Assembly: GCA_020024555.1 (NCBI GenBank)
Contig: JAHHTQ010000012.1
Span: 1 to 51,090 of the forward strand
Length of the DNA: 51,090 bases
Origin: Angelakisella sp.
GTDB taxonomy: Bacteria > Bacillota > Clostridia > Oscillospirales > Ruminococcaceae
Direction of reading: 5' to 3'
Part shown: positions 1-8,608 of the stretch, piece by piece
How positions within the stretch are numbered: position 1 is the stretch's first letter
How the letters are laid out: each line of letters begins with the position of its first letter
Position numbers and translations under genes: made by a program
The notes under the pieces: generated by a model
Databases searched by the model: none
What the model saw: only the letters and a program-made list of their open reading frames with translations
Told to the model about the DNA's origin: nothing

Positions 1-53
1 GCGCCACCTTGCCAAGGTGGAGGTAGCGAGTTCGAGCCTCGTAACCCGCTCCA
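1..53 (+). tRNA. tRNA-Gly(GCC), 5' end outside window
   Basis: The window opens inside this tRNA. Visible parts are the anticodon stem CCACC/GGTGG (4-8, 16-20) around loop TTGCCAA, so the anticodon is GCC (Gly). A 5-nt variable loop, T stem GCGAG/CTCGT with loop TTCGAGC, acceptor strand AACCCGC, discriminator T and encoded CCA (51-53) follow. The D arm and the 5' acceptor strand lie upstream. Confidence 0.93.
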
Positions 54-105
54 TTAAATAATTTTTAAGATTGACTTCCCCAGAAGTCTTTTTTTATATC
101 TATGT

Positions 106-181
106 GGGAGTTTAGCTCAGCTGGGAGAGCACCTGCCTTACAAGCAGGGGGTCACAGGTTCGAGCCCTGTAATTCCCACCA
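106..181 (+). tRNA. tRNA-Val(TAC)
   Basis: This is a complete 76-nt cloverleaf with encoded CCA. Acceptor GGGAGTT pairs with AATTCCC (one G-U). The anticodon stem CCTGC/GCAGG holds loop CTTACAA with anticodon TAC (Val). T stem ACAGG/CCTGT encloses TTCGAGC. It lies 52 nt after the tRNA-Gly and is probably cotranscribed with it as the last gene of a tRNA cluster. Confidence 0.95.
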
Positions 182-187
182 ACAGCG

Positions 188-219
188 AACGTGAACAAAA
201 AACTTGTTCACGTTTTTTT
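188..219 (+). terminator. Rho-independent terminator of tRNA cluster
   Basis: An 11-bp perfect stem (188-198 with 204-214, AACGTGAACAA/TTGTTCACGTT) has a 5-nt loop and is followed directly by a run of T. It sits 6 nt after tRNA-Val. Confidence 0.9.
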
Positions 220-428
220 ATGTTTTGATATATTATAATAAGTATTAAATAATAATTTAAATTTTTACGGTTTGCTCCACAATATCGCCACCTATTTCCC
301 ATAACAAAATAAAAAGATACAGACAGATATAAGTGAATACCATTTATACAGATAGGGGAACGATAGAAAAAATATATATGAGCGATATAATCTAAATAGA
401 CAAATTTACAAATTTGAAGGGTAAAATT

Positions 429-1046
429 ATGTTTGAAAATATAGAATGGATATTTTTTGATGTTGGTTCAACGCTTGTTGATGAGCATTTGGTTTATGAA
501 CATATTTTTCGTGATATAGCAGAACTTACAAATTTAGAATACACTTTTATTTATGATGAAGCATTAGATTATTATAAACAAAATAAAAAGGGCGATATTG
601 AATTGGGAATAAAATACAATCTTCCTAAAAGGAAATGGTATGTCGAAGACGAAATATTATACAAAGATGTTCCCTATTGTCTTGAAGTATTAAATAAAAA
701 GTATCATATTGGTATTATTGCCAATCAATCATTTGGAACAAAAAGCAGATTGGAAAAATGGGGGATTATGAAATATATTGATTTAGTTATCGCTTCGGCA
801 GAAGAAGGGGTATCGAAACCAAATCCTAAAATTTTTGAAATTGCTTTACAAAGGGCTAATTGTAAGGCTGATAAAGCAATAATGATTGGAGATAGAATAG
901 ATAATGATATTGCGCCGGCTAAAAAAATGGGAATGCGAACAATATGGGTAAAACAAGGTTTTGGCGGTTATTGGCAAATAACCGGAGATGATGAAAAGCC
1001 GGATTATATTGTTAAGAATATTATTGAGTTATGTAATTGTTTGTAA
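429..1046 (+). CDS. HAD-superfamily hydrolase
   Basis: A 205-residue soluble phosphohydrolase of the HAD class; substrate unknown. The four HAD motifs are visible: nucleophile motif DVGSTL near the N-terminus, the Ser of IIANQS (motif II), the Lys of VSKPNPKIF (motif III) and the acidic motif GDRIDND (motif IV). Motif III and IV wording is like that of small-molecule phosphatases (phosphoglycolate/YjjG type). The start at 429 is chosen because GAAGGG (416-421) lies 7 nt upstream; an in-frame TTG at 414 precedes that ribosome site and is unlikely. A weak promoter (TATAAT at 386-391) lies upstream. It is monocistronic, between the tRNA terminator and a 395-bp gap. Confidence 0.88.
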   Translation: MFENIEWIFFDVGSTLVDEHLVYEHIFRDIAELTNLEYTFIYDEALDYYKQNKKGDIELGIKYNLPKRKWYVEDEILYKDVPYCLEVLNKKYHIGIIANQSFGTKSRLEKWGIMKYIDLVIASAEEGVSKPNPKIFEIALQRANCKADKAIMIGDRIDNDIAPAKKMGMRTIWVKQGFGGYWQITGDDEKPDYIVKNIIELCNCL

Positions 1047-1206
1047 CGACAACTTACGGTTTATGCAAATGTATAATAAGATATGGGCAGAAACGGGAAA
1101 GTCCTTGAAAATACAGGCTTTTTTCATACTTTAATAAAGATTTGCAAAAAGTTATAAGGAGAATTTCGTCTATAAAATCAATAAAAGATAATTTATTTTT
1201 ATATGG
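1047..1206. other. Intergenic, nothing recognised
   Basis: AT-rich spacer after the HAD gene. It holds an AAGGAG-like site near 1157 that is not followed by a usable start codon or a conserved reading frame. No RNA family was recognised. Confidence 0.5.
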
Positions 1207-1246
1207 AGTCTTGGTATTTAAAATATCAAGACTTTTTATTTTTTAC
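1207..1246 (+). terminator. Rho-independent terminator
   Basis: A long stem formed by AGTCTTGGTATTT and AAATATCAAGACT (one G-U) is followed by TTTTTATTTTTT. It probably ends the HAD transcript about 160 nt after the stop. Confidence 0.8.
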
Positions 1247-1363
1247 AAATAAATTTTGTAAAAGAAAATATTATATTTCAGTCTATACCACAAGTCAGCT
1301 TTAATAAATTTTTTTGTTCTTTGTCAAAGTAAACAAATTTTTTATATAAAATTATAATATTGC

Positions 1364-1393
1364 TTGAAAATATACTTCAATATCTGTTATACT
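1364..1393 (+). promoter_or_regulatory. Sigma-A promoter for DUF951-prfA operon
   Basis: TTGAAA (1364-1369), an 18-nt spacer, then TATACT (1388-1393). Transcription would begin about 40 nt before the DUF951 start. Confidence 0.55.
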
Positions 1394-1441
1394 ACTAAGG
1401 TATAGATTTCCATAAAAAAGAAATGCGAAAGGAGGAGCAAT

Positions 1442-1627
1442 ATGGATATTGTGGTTGGTGATATACTGGAAATGAAAAAAACTCATCCTTGCGGTTGTAA
1501 TATGTTTATTGTTCGCCGAGTAGGAATGGATTTTAAAATAGAATGTAAAAAATGCGGTCATTTAATTATGTTACCGAGAAAAAAAGTAGAGCATAATATT
1601 AAAAAAATCCATAGTAATTCATTGTAG
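1442..1627 (+). CDS. DUF951 family small protein
   Basis: A 61-residue protein matching the DUF951 (YyzM-like) family of Firmicutes in length and pattern: an N-terminal VGDILEMKKTHPCG segment, a central RVGMDFKIECKKCGH stretch and a basic tail. Four Cys (in HPCGC and CKKC) suggest a small zinc ribbon. Function is unknown. The start follows AAAGGAGGAG with about 5 nt spacing. It is 61 bp ahead of prfA and probably cotranscribed with it. An antisense frame over the same bases is a shadow. Confidence 0.85.
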   Translation: MDIVVGDILEMKKTHPCGCNMFIVRRVGMDFKIECKKCGHLIMLPRKKVEHNIKKIHSNSL

Positions 1628-1688
1628 CAAATTTAAATATCTGAACTCCAATAAAAATAATTTGCTATAACGAAAGGAATTTTAATAT

Positions 1689-2765
1689 ATGTTTGATAAA
1701 TTGAGAACAACAGAAATGCGATATGACGAACTCAGCTTGGTTTTGTCACAGCCTGATACGGTAAATGACAATAATAAGTATCGTACGCTTATGAAAGAGT
1801 ACAGTGATTTGACTCCGATAGTTGAAAAGTATCGTGAATATAAAAAAGCCGATAAAGAATATAATGATTTAAAAGAAATGCTCGATGCGGGTGGTCTCGA
1901 TAAAGATTTCAGGGAAATGGCAGAAGAAGACTTTGCGCAGGCAAAAAAGGATATGGAAACCTTGTCGCAAGAGCTTAAAATTTTATTGATACCAAAAGAC
2001 CCCAATGATGACAAAAACGTAATTGTTGAAATTCGTGGCGGCGCAGGCGGAGATGAGGCGGCGCTGTTCGCAAATTCACTGTTTCGTATGTATTCTATGT
2101 ATGCAGAGAGCAAACGTTGGACAGTAGAAGTGCTGAGCCTCAATGAAACCGAATTGGGCGGTATAAAAGAAATAAGCTTTTCGATAACAGGCAGCGGCGC
2201 TTACTCAAAGTTAAAATATGAAAGTGGTGTGCATAGGGTGCAACGTGTACCGGAGACAGAGACACAGGGCAGAATACACACATCAACGGTTACGGTTGCT
2301 GTTCTTCCCGAAGCCGAAGAAGTTGAGCTTACCATAGATCCGAAAGATTTGAAGATAGATACGTTTCGTTCGAGCGGCGCAGGCGGACAGCACATAAATA
2401 AAACTAGCTCCGCTATACGTGTAACACACCTACCAAGCGGTATGGTTGTAGAGTGTCAGGACGAAAGAAGTCAGTTTAAAAATAAAGACAAGGCGCTGCG
2501 TATACTTCGTTCACGTTTGTTTGAAATAAAACAACAGGAGCAAGACGAAAAAATAGCGGGAGAAAGAAAGGCGCAGGTAGGCAGTGGTAACCGTAATGAG
2601 AGAATAAGAACATATAACTATCCGCAGAGCCGTGTTACAGACCACAGAATTAACCTTACGCTCTATAAACTGGATAATGTACTTGACGGTGGATTGGACG
2701 AAGTTATAGAACCGCTGATAACATTTTATCAAGCCGAAAAGTTGGCAAGCGGAGGCGATAGTTAA
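1689..2765 (+). CDS. prfA: Peptide chain release factor 1
   Basis: RF1 reads UAA and UAG stop codons in the ribosomal A site and triggers peptide release. At 358 residues it is full length. The catalytic GGQ is at 232-234 (SSGAGGQHIN). The stop-reading tripeptide is P-E-T at 188-190 (HRVQRVPETETQG), the PxT class that separates RF1 from the SPF of RF2. The ribosome site AAAGGA lies about 9 nt before the ATG. The stop is 2 nt from sua5, so the two are coupled. The methylase gene prmC, often beside prfA, is not present here. Confidence 0.97.
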   Translation: MFDKLRTTEMRYDELSLVLSQPDTVNDNNKYRTLMKEYSDLTPIVEKYREYKKADKEYNDLKEMLDAGGLDKDFREMAEEDFAQAKKDMETLSQELKILLIPKDPNDDKNVIVEIRGGAGGDEAALFANSLFRMYSMYAESKRWTVEVLSLNETELGGIKEISFSITGSGAYSKLKYESGVHRVQRVPETETQGRIHTSTVTVAVLPEAEEVELTIDPKDLKIDTFRSSGAGGQHINKTSSAIRVTHLPSGMVVECQDERSQFKNKDKALRILRSRLFEIKQQEQDEKIAGERKAQVGSGNRNERIRTYNYPQSRVTDHRINLTLYKLDNVLDGGLDEVIEPLITFYQAEKLASGGDS

Positions 2766-2767
2766 TA

Positions 2768-3808
2768 ATGACAACACAAATTCTCGATGCTTTTGATATA
2801 GAAAAAGACAGTGACAGCATAGATATTGCGGCGAAATTATTAAGAGAGGGAAAGACAGTTATTTTCCCGACAGAGACAGTTTACGGACTTGGCGCAAATG
2901 CGTTTGATGAATCGGCTGTTAAAAATATATTCGTTGCAAAGGGTAGACCTTCCGATAATCCGCTGATTGTTCATATATCAGATGTCAAAGATATAGAACC
3001 GCTTGTGACAGAAATACCTGATATTCTTTATACATTGGCAGAAAAGTTTTGGCCGGGGGCGCTTACGGTAATTTTGCCAAAGAGCCAAAGGATACCGTAT
3101 ATAACATCGGGCGGACTTGATACAGTGGCAATACGCATACCGCAAAATGAAATTGCAAGAGAAATAATAAAAAGAGCAGGCGTACCTATTGCGGCTCCTT
3201 CGGCAAATTTATCGGGTTCGCCAAGTCCCACAACATTTTTGCACTGCAAAAGTGATATGATGGGGAGGGTAGATGCAATAATAAACAGTTTTGATAGTCT
3301 GGTTGGCGTGGAGTCTACGGTACTTTTACTTGATAAAAATGAACCACGCATACTGCGTCCCGGTGGTATAACATACGAAATGCTGTTACAATATTTACCT
3401 AATTTGCAGATAGATAAGGGTGTTTTAAATATAATAGCCGATAATGAAAAGGCAAGCTCCCCCGGAATGAAGTATAAACATTATGCTCCGAATGCCGATT
3501 GCGTTTTGGTAAAGGCAAATACAAAAAGTTTTTGTGATTTTGTAAAAAAAGAACAACAAAAAGATAAAAATGTATATGTTATATGTTTTGATGAAGATAT
3601 TGAATTTATAGAAAATAATGCCATATCTTATGGTAAGGTAGATGACCATACTACACAGGCGCACAATATATTTGCAGTTCTCCGTCAAACAAATGATATA
3701 GAAAATATCAGCAAAATATATATACACGCGCCATCGATGAATGATGTCGGACTTGCTGTATATAATAGACTTATACGTAGTTGCGCATTTAACATAACAG
3801 AACTGTAA
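2768..3808 (+). CDS. sua5: Threonylcarbamoyl-AMP synthase (Sua5/TsaC)
   Basis: Makes threonylcarbamoyl-AMP from Thr, bicarbonate and ATP, the first step of the t6A37 modification in ANN-decoding tRNAs. The 346-residue length fits the two-domain Sua5 form rather than the short TsaC form. The YrdC domain (about 1-215) shows PTETVYGLGANA, the KGRPSDNPLIVH nucleotide/threonine site, and the PSANLSGSPSPT and STVLLLD stretches. The linker GMKYKHYAPNA leads to a C-terminal Rossmann-like Sua5 domain. It begins 2 nt after prfA and ends 18 nt before coaE. Confidence 0.95.
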   Translation: MTTQILDAFDIEKDSDSIDIAAKLLREGKTVIFPTETVYGLGANAFDESAVKNIFVAKGRPSDNPLIVHISDVKDIEPLVTEIPDILYTLAEKFWPGALTVILPKSQRIPYITSGGLDTVAIRIPQNEIAREIIKRAGVPIAAPSANLSGSPSPTTFLHCKSDMMGRVDAIINSFDSLVGVESTVLLLDKNEPRILRPGGITYEMLLQYLPNLQIDKGVLNIIADNEKASSPGMKYKHYAPNADCVLVKANTKSFCDFVKKEQQKDKNVYVICFDEDIEFIENNAISYGKVDDHTTQAHNIFAVLRQTNDIENISKIYIHAPSMNDVGLAVYNRLIRSCAFNITEL

Positions 3809-3826
3809 AAAAAGGAGTTGATTAAG

Positions 3827-4420
3827 TTGGTTATCGGTTTGACAGGTCAAACAGGCGCAGGCAAAAGTACGGTTTCATATATACTTAGCCAAAAAGAAGA
3901 TATAAAGGTAATAGATTGTGATAAACTCGCGCGTACAGTTGTTGTTAACGGCAGCGAATGTCTCGTTAAACTTGCAATAGAATTTTCACCTTTGATTATA
4001 GATGAAGACGGCAGTTTAAATAGAAAAAAACTTGCTGAAATAGTTTTTTCAGACCACGAGAAATTAAACAAAATGAATGATATAATGTTTCCATATATTA
4101 TTGATGAAATAAAAAATCAAGTGGAACAATATAAAAACGAAGGTGTCAAAGCGATAGTAATTGATGCGCCGACACTTTTTGAAAGCGGTTGCGATAAATT
4201 TTGTGATTTGATAGTGGTTGTTGTTGCAGACGAAACAATCAGATTTGCGCGTATATTGGAAAGGGACAATATAACTCCCGAAATGGCTACAAAACGTATG
4301 AATTCACAGTTTACAGAGGATTTCTTTATGAAACACTCAGATTATATAATTGATAATTCGGGGGATAAGCAGGATTTGGCAAAATCTATTATAAGCCTGA
4401 TGTCAAAATTAAATATATAA
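3827..4420 (+). CDS. coaE: Dephospho-CoA kinase
   Basis: Last step of coenzyme A synthesis: phosphorylates the 3'-hydroxyl of dephospho-CoA with ATP. The P-loop GQTGAGKST is at the extreme N-terminus, followed by DCDKLAR and the conserved VIDAPTLFESG lid/acceptor region. About 197 residues, normal for the family. The start is taken as TTG 3827, 9 nt after AAAGGAG (3811-3817); an in-frame TTG at 3818 touches the ribosome site and is too close. It continues the prfA-sua5 transcript and is followed closely by the transglycosylase gene, a common clostridial pairing. Confidence 0.95.
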   Translation: MVIGLTGQTGAGKSTVSYILSQKEDIKVIDCDKLARTVVVNGSECLVKLAIEFSPLIIDEDGSLNRKKLAEIVFSDHEKLNKMNDIMFPYIIDEIKNQVEQYKNEGVKAIVIDAPTLFESGCDKFCDLIVVVVADETIRFARILERDNITPEMATKRMNSQFTEDFFMKHSDYIIDNSGDKQDLAKSIISLMSKLNI

Positions 4421-4457
4421 TTTTTAATTCGGATAATATAAAAAAACCGTAAATATT

Positions 4458-5066
4458 TTGTGGGAAAACATCATATACAGAAAGGAAGAGGCAGTAATAT
4501 ATAGAGTAAGTAAATTAAAACTTCCATATATAATTTTAGCAGTAATTTTTAGTTTCTTTATATTATTTTTTTCAATGCACATCTATTTGCGTGTGGTATA
4601 TCCTGTAAAATACAGTGATTATATAGATGACAGCATAGAAAAGACGGGACTTTCGCCCTCTCTTGTATATGCTGTAATACGTTCTGAAAGTGGTTTTGAT
4701 CCGAAAGCCGTATCTTATGTAGGGGCAAAAGGGCTTATGCAGATAACACCCGATACATTGGACTGGGTACGTTACCGTTTGGGCGAAAAAGATACGGTAA
4801 GTGAGGATATATTATTTAACCCACAAAAAAATATATATTATGGCTGCTATATTTTAAAATTATTGTATGATGAATTTGTAAATACAAAAGAGGTGCTTTG
4901 CGCATATCATGCGGGGTTTGGCAATGTGAAAAAATGGCTAAAAAACAAAGAGTATTCATCAGACGGAAAGACGCTTGACGTTATACCCTTTAAAGATACG
5001 AACCAATATGTGATAAAGGTTATGCGGACTATGGAAATATACAGAGAAATATACGGAATGAAATGA
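4458..5066 (+). CDS. Membrane-anchored lytic transglycosylase (SLT domain)
   Basis: Cleaves the MurNAc-GlcNAc bond of peptidoglycan with 1,6-anhydro product. A single N-terminal membrane anchor (PYIILAVIFSFFILFFSMHI) precedes an extracellular SLT/goose-lysozyme-like domain with GLSPSLVYAVIRSESGFDP (the Glu of RSESGF is the catalytic acid), GAKGLMQI and the AYHAGFGNV motif. The only standard start in frame is TTG at 4458, which has no ribosome site. A good one (AAAGGAAGAGG, 4481-4491) sits before an in-frame ATA at 4497, so translation may begin there; see findings. Last gene of the coaE cluster by spacing. Confidence 0.9.
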   Translation: MWENIIYRKEEAVIYRVSKLKLPYIILAVIFSFFILFFSMHIYLRVVYPVKYSDYIDDSIEKTGLSPSLVYAVIRSESGFDPKAVSYVGAKGLMQITPDTLDWVRYRLGEKDTVSEDILFNPQKNIYYGCYILKLLYDEFVNTKEVLCAYHAGFGNVKKWLKNKEYSSDGKTLDVIPFKDTNQYVIKVMRTMEIYREIYGMK

Positions 5067-5127
5067 TTATTAATTATGTGTAAAACCACATTTTAATATA
5101 TAAAAAATATATGGGAGGAAAAATAAT

Positions 5128-6531
5128 ATGGAAAAGAAAAAAACAGCCGGTGAACTATTGCAAGAAAAACTTTTGTATAAACAAAAAGATGCGGCAGTAG
5201 TTCTTGATGAAAAAGAAATGAAAAAAGTATTTGATTTTAATAAAGGCTACAAAAAATTTATTGATGCCGGAAAAACAGAGTATGAAGTTGTTGATTATAC
5301 AGTAGAATACATAAAATCACTGGGTTATAAAGAATATGAATTTGGAAAGAAATATAATGCCGGTGACAAAGTGTACGTAAACAACCGCAACAAGAGTCTT
5401 ATTATGACAACATTCGGCACATTGCCTGTTTCGGAAGGCGTATATATAGCGGCAAGCCACATAGACAGCCCACGTCTTGATTTAAAACCAAGACCACTGT
5501 ATGAAGACAAAGAGTTGGCATATTTTAAAACACACTACTATGGCGGTATTAAAAAATATCAATGGACAGCTATGCCTTTGTCACTACACGGTGTAGTTTA
5601 TAAAGCTGACGGCAGTGTTGTAAAAGTAAGAATAGGCGATGATAAAGCAGACCCTGTTTTCTGCGTAACAGATCTACTGCCACACCTAGCGTCTGACCAA
5701 ATGTCAAAAAACGCTATGCAAATAATAAGCGGTGAACAACTGAATATTTTGATTGGTTCTTACCCATTCAAAGATGACAAAGTATCAGAAAAAGTTAAAC
5801 TAAATATTGCCAATATCCTATTTGAGAAATACGGTATTGTAGAGAGCGATTTCTTATCAGCAGAGCTTACGGCTGTTCCTGCTTTTGAGGCTCGTGATAT
5901 TGGTTTTGACAGAAGTATGATAGGCGCTTACGGTCACGATGACAGAGTTTGCGCATACCCAATACTGATGAGCGAAGTAGAGGTAAAAGCGCCAAAGCAT
6001 ACAACAGTAACAGTATTTGCGGATAAAGAAGAAGTTGGTTCTGACGGTACGACAGGTATGGCAAGTATGTTCTTTATCGACTTTATTGAAGATTTGGCAG
6101 AGAGTCAAGGCGTTGCGCTTCGTCACGTTTTGGCAAAATCAAAATGTTTGTCAAGCGACGTTAATGCCGCTGTTGATCCAAACTTCCCTGACGTAATTGA
6201 AAAGAACAATGCCGCATACATCAATAAAGGCGTAGTATTGACAAAATATACAGGTTCTCGTGGAAAGAGCGGCACAAACGATGCGACAGCGGAAACAGTT
6301 TCATTCTTCCGCAATATTTTTGATGAAGCGGGCGTTATTTGGCAAACAGGCGAACTTGGTAAAGTTGATCAAGGTGGCGGCGGTACAGTTGCAAAATATG
6401 TATCTGCGCACAATATTGATACAATAGACCTAGGTGTTCCAGTTTTGTCAATGCACGCGCCATTTGAAGTTGTTTCAAAAACAGACGTATATATGACATA
6501 CAAAGCAATAAGCGCATTCTATAACAACTGA
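5128..6531 (+). CDS. M18 family aminopeptidase
   Basis: A 467-residue cytoplasmic zinc aminopeptidase of family M18 (aspartyl aminopeptidase/ApeB type), active on N-terminal acidic or neutral residues. Metal and catalytic motifs are in place: ASHIDSPRLDLKP (first metal His and Asp), FADKEEVGSDG (catalytic Glu and metal ligand), YGHDDRVC and the late PVLSMHAPFE with the last metal His. Strong GGGAGG ribosome site before ATG. It is followed by a two-way terminator shared with the convergent pyr operon. Codon use is somewhat richer in CCA/ACA than its neighbours, typical of highly expressed genes in this window. Confidence 0.94.
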   Translation: MEKKKTAGELLQEKLLYKQKDAAVVLDEKEMKKVFDFNKGYKKFIDAGKTEYEVVDYTVEYIKSLGYKEYEFGKKYNAGDKVYVNNRNKSLIMTTFGTLPVSEGVYIAASHIDSPRLDLKPRPLYEDKELAYFKTHYYGGIKKYQWTAMPLSLHGVVYKADGSVVKVRIGDDKADPVFCVTDLLPHLASDQMSKNAMQIISGEQLNILIGSYPFKDDKVSEKVKLNIANILFEKYGIVESDFLSAELTAVPAFEARDIGFDRSMIGAYGHDDRVCAYPILMSEVEVKAPKHTTVTVFADKEEVGSDGTTGMASMFFIDFIEDLAESQGVALRHVLAKSKCLSSDVNAAVDPNFPDVIEKNNAAYINKGVVLTKYTGSRGKSGTNDATAETVSFFRNIFDEAGVIWQTGELGKVDQGGGGTVAKYVSAHNIDTIDLGVPVLSMHAPFEVVSKTDVYMTYKAISAFYNN

Positions 6532-6564
6532 GTTGTTAACGGAATTTATATTATAGAATAAAGC

Positions 6565-6614
6565 AAAAAGACTTTTTATGATAGGTTTAAACTTAATCAT
6601 AAAAAGTCTTTTTT
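6565..6614. terminator. Bidirectional terminator between M18 gene and pyrE
   Basis: An 18-bp stem (6565-6582 with 6596-6613, containing AAAAAGACTTTTTATGAT) has A-rich and T-rich flanks on both sides, so it can end both the + transcript and the - strand pyr operon. Confidence 0.88.
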
Positions 6615-6619
6615 ATGTA

Positions 6620-7258
6620 TTATTTTATCCAGCTTTCGTCACTTGGATTGTCTCTGAATTTTTTTATTCTTTCAATATCTTCGGCTTTTATATAGTTTTC
6701 GTTTGCGGCTACTTCCAAAAGTACATCTAGGTTGCATAGTGAAATATTTGTTACATTTGCTTCTTTTAGTCTGTCAAGTCCCTTTTGCATACCGTAAGTA
6801 AATATGCTTACTACACCCAAAACGTCAGCGCCTGCCTCACGCAATACGTTTACTACTTCGATTACACTTCCGCCTGTTGAAATTAAATCTTCAACAACCA
6901 CAACTTTTTGACCTTTTTCAAGTTTACCTTCTATTTGGTTTGTTCTTCCATGGTCTTTTGCGCCTGAACGTACATAACCCATTGGCATATCAAGGTAATC
7001 GGCTGTAATAGCCGCGTGCGCTATACCCGCTGTGCTTGTTCCCATAAGCACTTCGGCGCTTGGAAAATATTCTTTTATGAGTTCGCTTAGTCCTGTTTCA
7101 ACTTTTGTACGGACTTCGGGCGCTGTAAGGGTCAGTCTGTTGTCACAGTAGATAGGGCTTTTTATTCCGCTTGCCCATGTAAACGGTTCGTCCGGTCTTA
7201 GAAAAACTGCGCCTATTGAAAGTAAGCCCTTCGCTATTTCATCTCTTGTTATTGTCAT
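6620..7258 (-). CDS. pyrE: Orotate phosphoribosyltransferase
   Basis: Adds PRPP to orotate to make OMP, step five of UMP synthesis. 212 residues. The PRPP-binding loop VVVVEDLISTGGS is clear, as are the catalytic-loop region GYVRSGAKDHGRTNQIEG and the N-terminal FTWASGIKSPIYCDNR. The second ATG (7258) is taken as the start because AAGGAG lies just upstream; an in-frame ATG 21 nt earlier lies before the ribosome site. The start overlaps the end of the GNAT gene by 20 nt, so the two are translationally coupled. Last gene of the pyr operon. Confidence 0.96.
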   Translation of the reverse strand: MTITRDEIAKGLLSIGAVFLRPDEPFTWASGIKSPIYCDNRLTLTAPEVRTKVETGLSELIKEYFPSAEVLMGTSTAGIAHAAITADYLDMPMGYVRSGAKDHGRTNQIEGKLEKGQKVVVVEDLISTGGSVIEVVNVLREAGADVLGVVSIFTYGMQKGLDRLKEANVTNISLCNLDVLLEVAANENYIKAEDIERIKKFRDNPSDESWIK

Positions 7259-7808
7259 TGTGTTTTTCTCCTTTTTCATTAATTATACTGTATATCTTTG
7301 TTTCACATTCGCCCTGATTATTGGTGTCTTTGCCTGCGCAGATAAAAGTCATACCGCATTTTTGCATAACCTTACCCGAATTAATATTTCGTGTGTCGTG
7401 TTTTGCCCGTACTTCCATTACATCGGCTTCTTCAAAGAAAAATTTTATTACAGCGGACAGCGCCTCTGCGGTATATCCGTTGTACCAAAAAGTCTTGCCG
7501 ATACAATAGCCGATTTCAACCATACTTTGTTTTTCGTCAAGATTTACTACGCTGATAGAACCTATTACCTCTCCTATTTCTTTCAGTTCTATTGCCCACT
7601 GATAATTATTGTCGGATTTATATTCCTGTGCCCACAAGTTTAAAAGGTTTCTTGTTATGTTAATATTTTTATGCGCTTCCCAACGTAAATATTTGGTAAC
7701 TTCGCTGTCCGACGCCCAGTTTTTGTACATATTTTCTGCGTCAGTCTCTGTAAATCTTCTTAAAATCAATCTGTCGGTTATTATTTTTTGCGTACCTATA
7801 TTTTTCAT
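7239..7808 (-). CDS. GNAT family N-acetyltransferase
   Basis: A 189-residue acetyltransferase of the RimJ/RimL type. It opens with TDRLILRRFTETDAENMY, typical of this subfamily, and has the acetyl-CoA region EIGYCIGKTFWYNGYTAEAL and the later RNINSGKVMQKCGM segment. The substrate cannot be told; protein N-termini or small amines are the usual targets. It is lodged between pyrF (60 nt upstream) and pyrE (20-nt overlap), so it is expressed with the pyrimidine genes, an unusual place for it. Start ATG follows GAGGG. Confidence 0.9.
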   Translation of the reverse strand: MKNIGTQKIITDRLILRRFTETDAENMYKNWASDSEVTKYLRWEAHKNINITRNLLNLWAQEYKSDNNYQWAIELKEIGEVIGSISVVNLDEKQSMVEIGYCIGKTFWYNGYTAEALSAVIKFFFEEADVMEVRAKHDTRNINSGKVMQKCGMTFICAGKDTNNQGECETKIYSIINEKGEKHNDNNKR

Positions 7809-7867
7809 TTTAAATACCCTCTTTATAAATAGATTGTAATTAATTTTATGTTTTTAGTCAATAAACT

Positions 7868-8575
7868 TTATTTGCAAAATTCTTCCACACATCTTCTGTA
7901 TGCGGCAACGGGGTCTTCGGAGGCTGTTATTGGTCTGCCTACAACTATATAGTCCGAACCGATTTCTTTTGCCCGCTTGGGAGTGGTTATTCTTACTTGG
8001 TCACCGACTTCTCCGTCTGCAAAACGGATACCCGGTGTTACTGTTAAAAACTCTTTTCCACAGTTCTTTTTAACAAGTTCTGCTTCCAGCGGTGAACAAA
8101 CTACACCGTCAAGTCCCGCCTCTTTTGCGTTTTGCGCGTATTTTATAACAGTATTTTCTATTGTTTCGTTGATAAGCAGTTCTTTTTGCATACGTTCTTC
8201 GCTTGTTGATGTAAGTTGCGTTACGGCAATAAGCAGAGGACGTGTGCCGTCTGGACGGGTTAAACCTTCAAGCGCCGCTGTCATCATTTCTTTTGTGCCT
8301 GCCGCGTGTAAGTTGCATATATCAACGTCAAGTGATGAAAGCACTGCCATAGCTTTTTTTACTGTATTTGGAATATCGTGTAGTTTTAAATCAAGAAATA
8401 TTTTATGCCCACGCGCCTTAATTTTTCTTACGATATCAGGCCCTGCGCCATAAAAAAGTTCCATACCTATTTTTACAAAAGGTTTTTCCACGCCTTCAAA
8501 TTTATCCAAAAAGTTCATAACTTCTGCTTCGTTTTTGAAGTCGCAAGCTATTATTACATCTCTGTTATTTTCCAT
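7868..8575 (-). CDS. pyrF: Orotidine-5'-phosphate decarboxylase
   Basis: Final step of UMP synthesis, OMP to UMP. 235 residues, group I type. The catalytic Asp-Lys-Asp array is in FLDLKLHDIPNTV. N-terminal substrate residues lie in IIACDF and VKIGMELFY, and the phosphate loop is SDYIVVGRPIT near the C-terminus. It lies 33 nt after pyrD in the operon. Ribosome site CGGAGG before the ATG. Confidence 0.97.
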   Translation of the reverse strand: MENNRDVIIACDFKNEAEVMNFLDKFEGVEKPFVKIGMELFYGAGPDIVRKIKARGHKIFLDLKLHDIPNTVKKAMAVLSSLDVDICNLHAAGTKEMMTAALEGLTRPDGTRPLLIAVTQLTSTSEERMQKELLINETIENTVIKYAQNAKEAGLDGVVCSPLEAELVKKNCGKEFLTVTPGIRFADGEVGDQVRITTPKRAKEIGSDYIVVGRPITASEDPVAAYRRCVEEFCK

Positions 8576-8608
8576 TACGCTATTCCTCCGTTTATCTTAA
8601 TATTCATT

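Noticed and set aside
1157..1246. Short frame with ATT start after an AAGGAG-like site downstream of the HAD gene
   Set aside because: It would code through the terminator hairpin and shows no protein-like conservation that I can judge; treated as chance.
1352..1561. Minus-strand frame over the DUF951 gene
   Set aside because: It lies antisense to a recognisable protein and over its promoter; it has no ribosome site.
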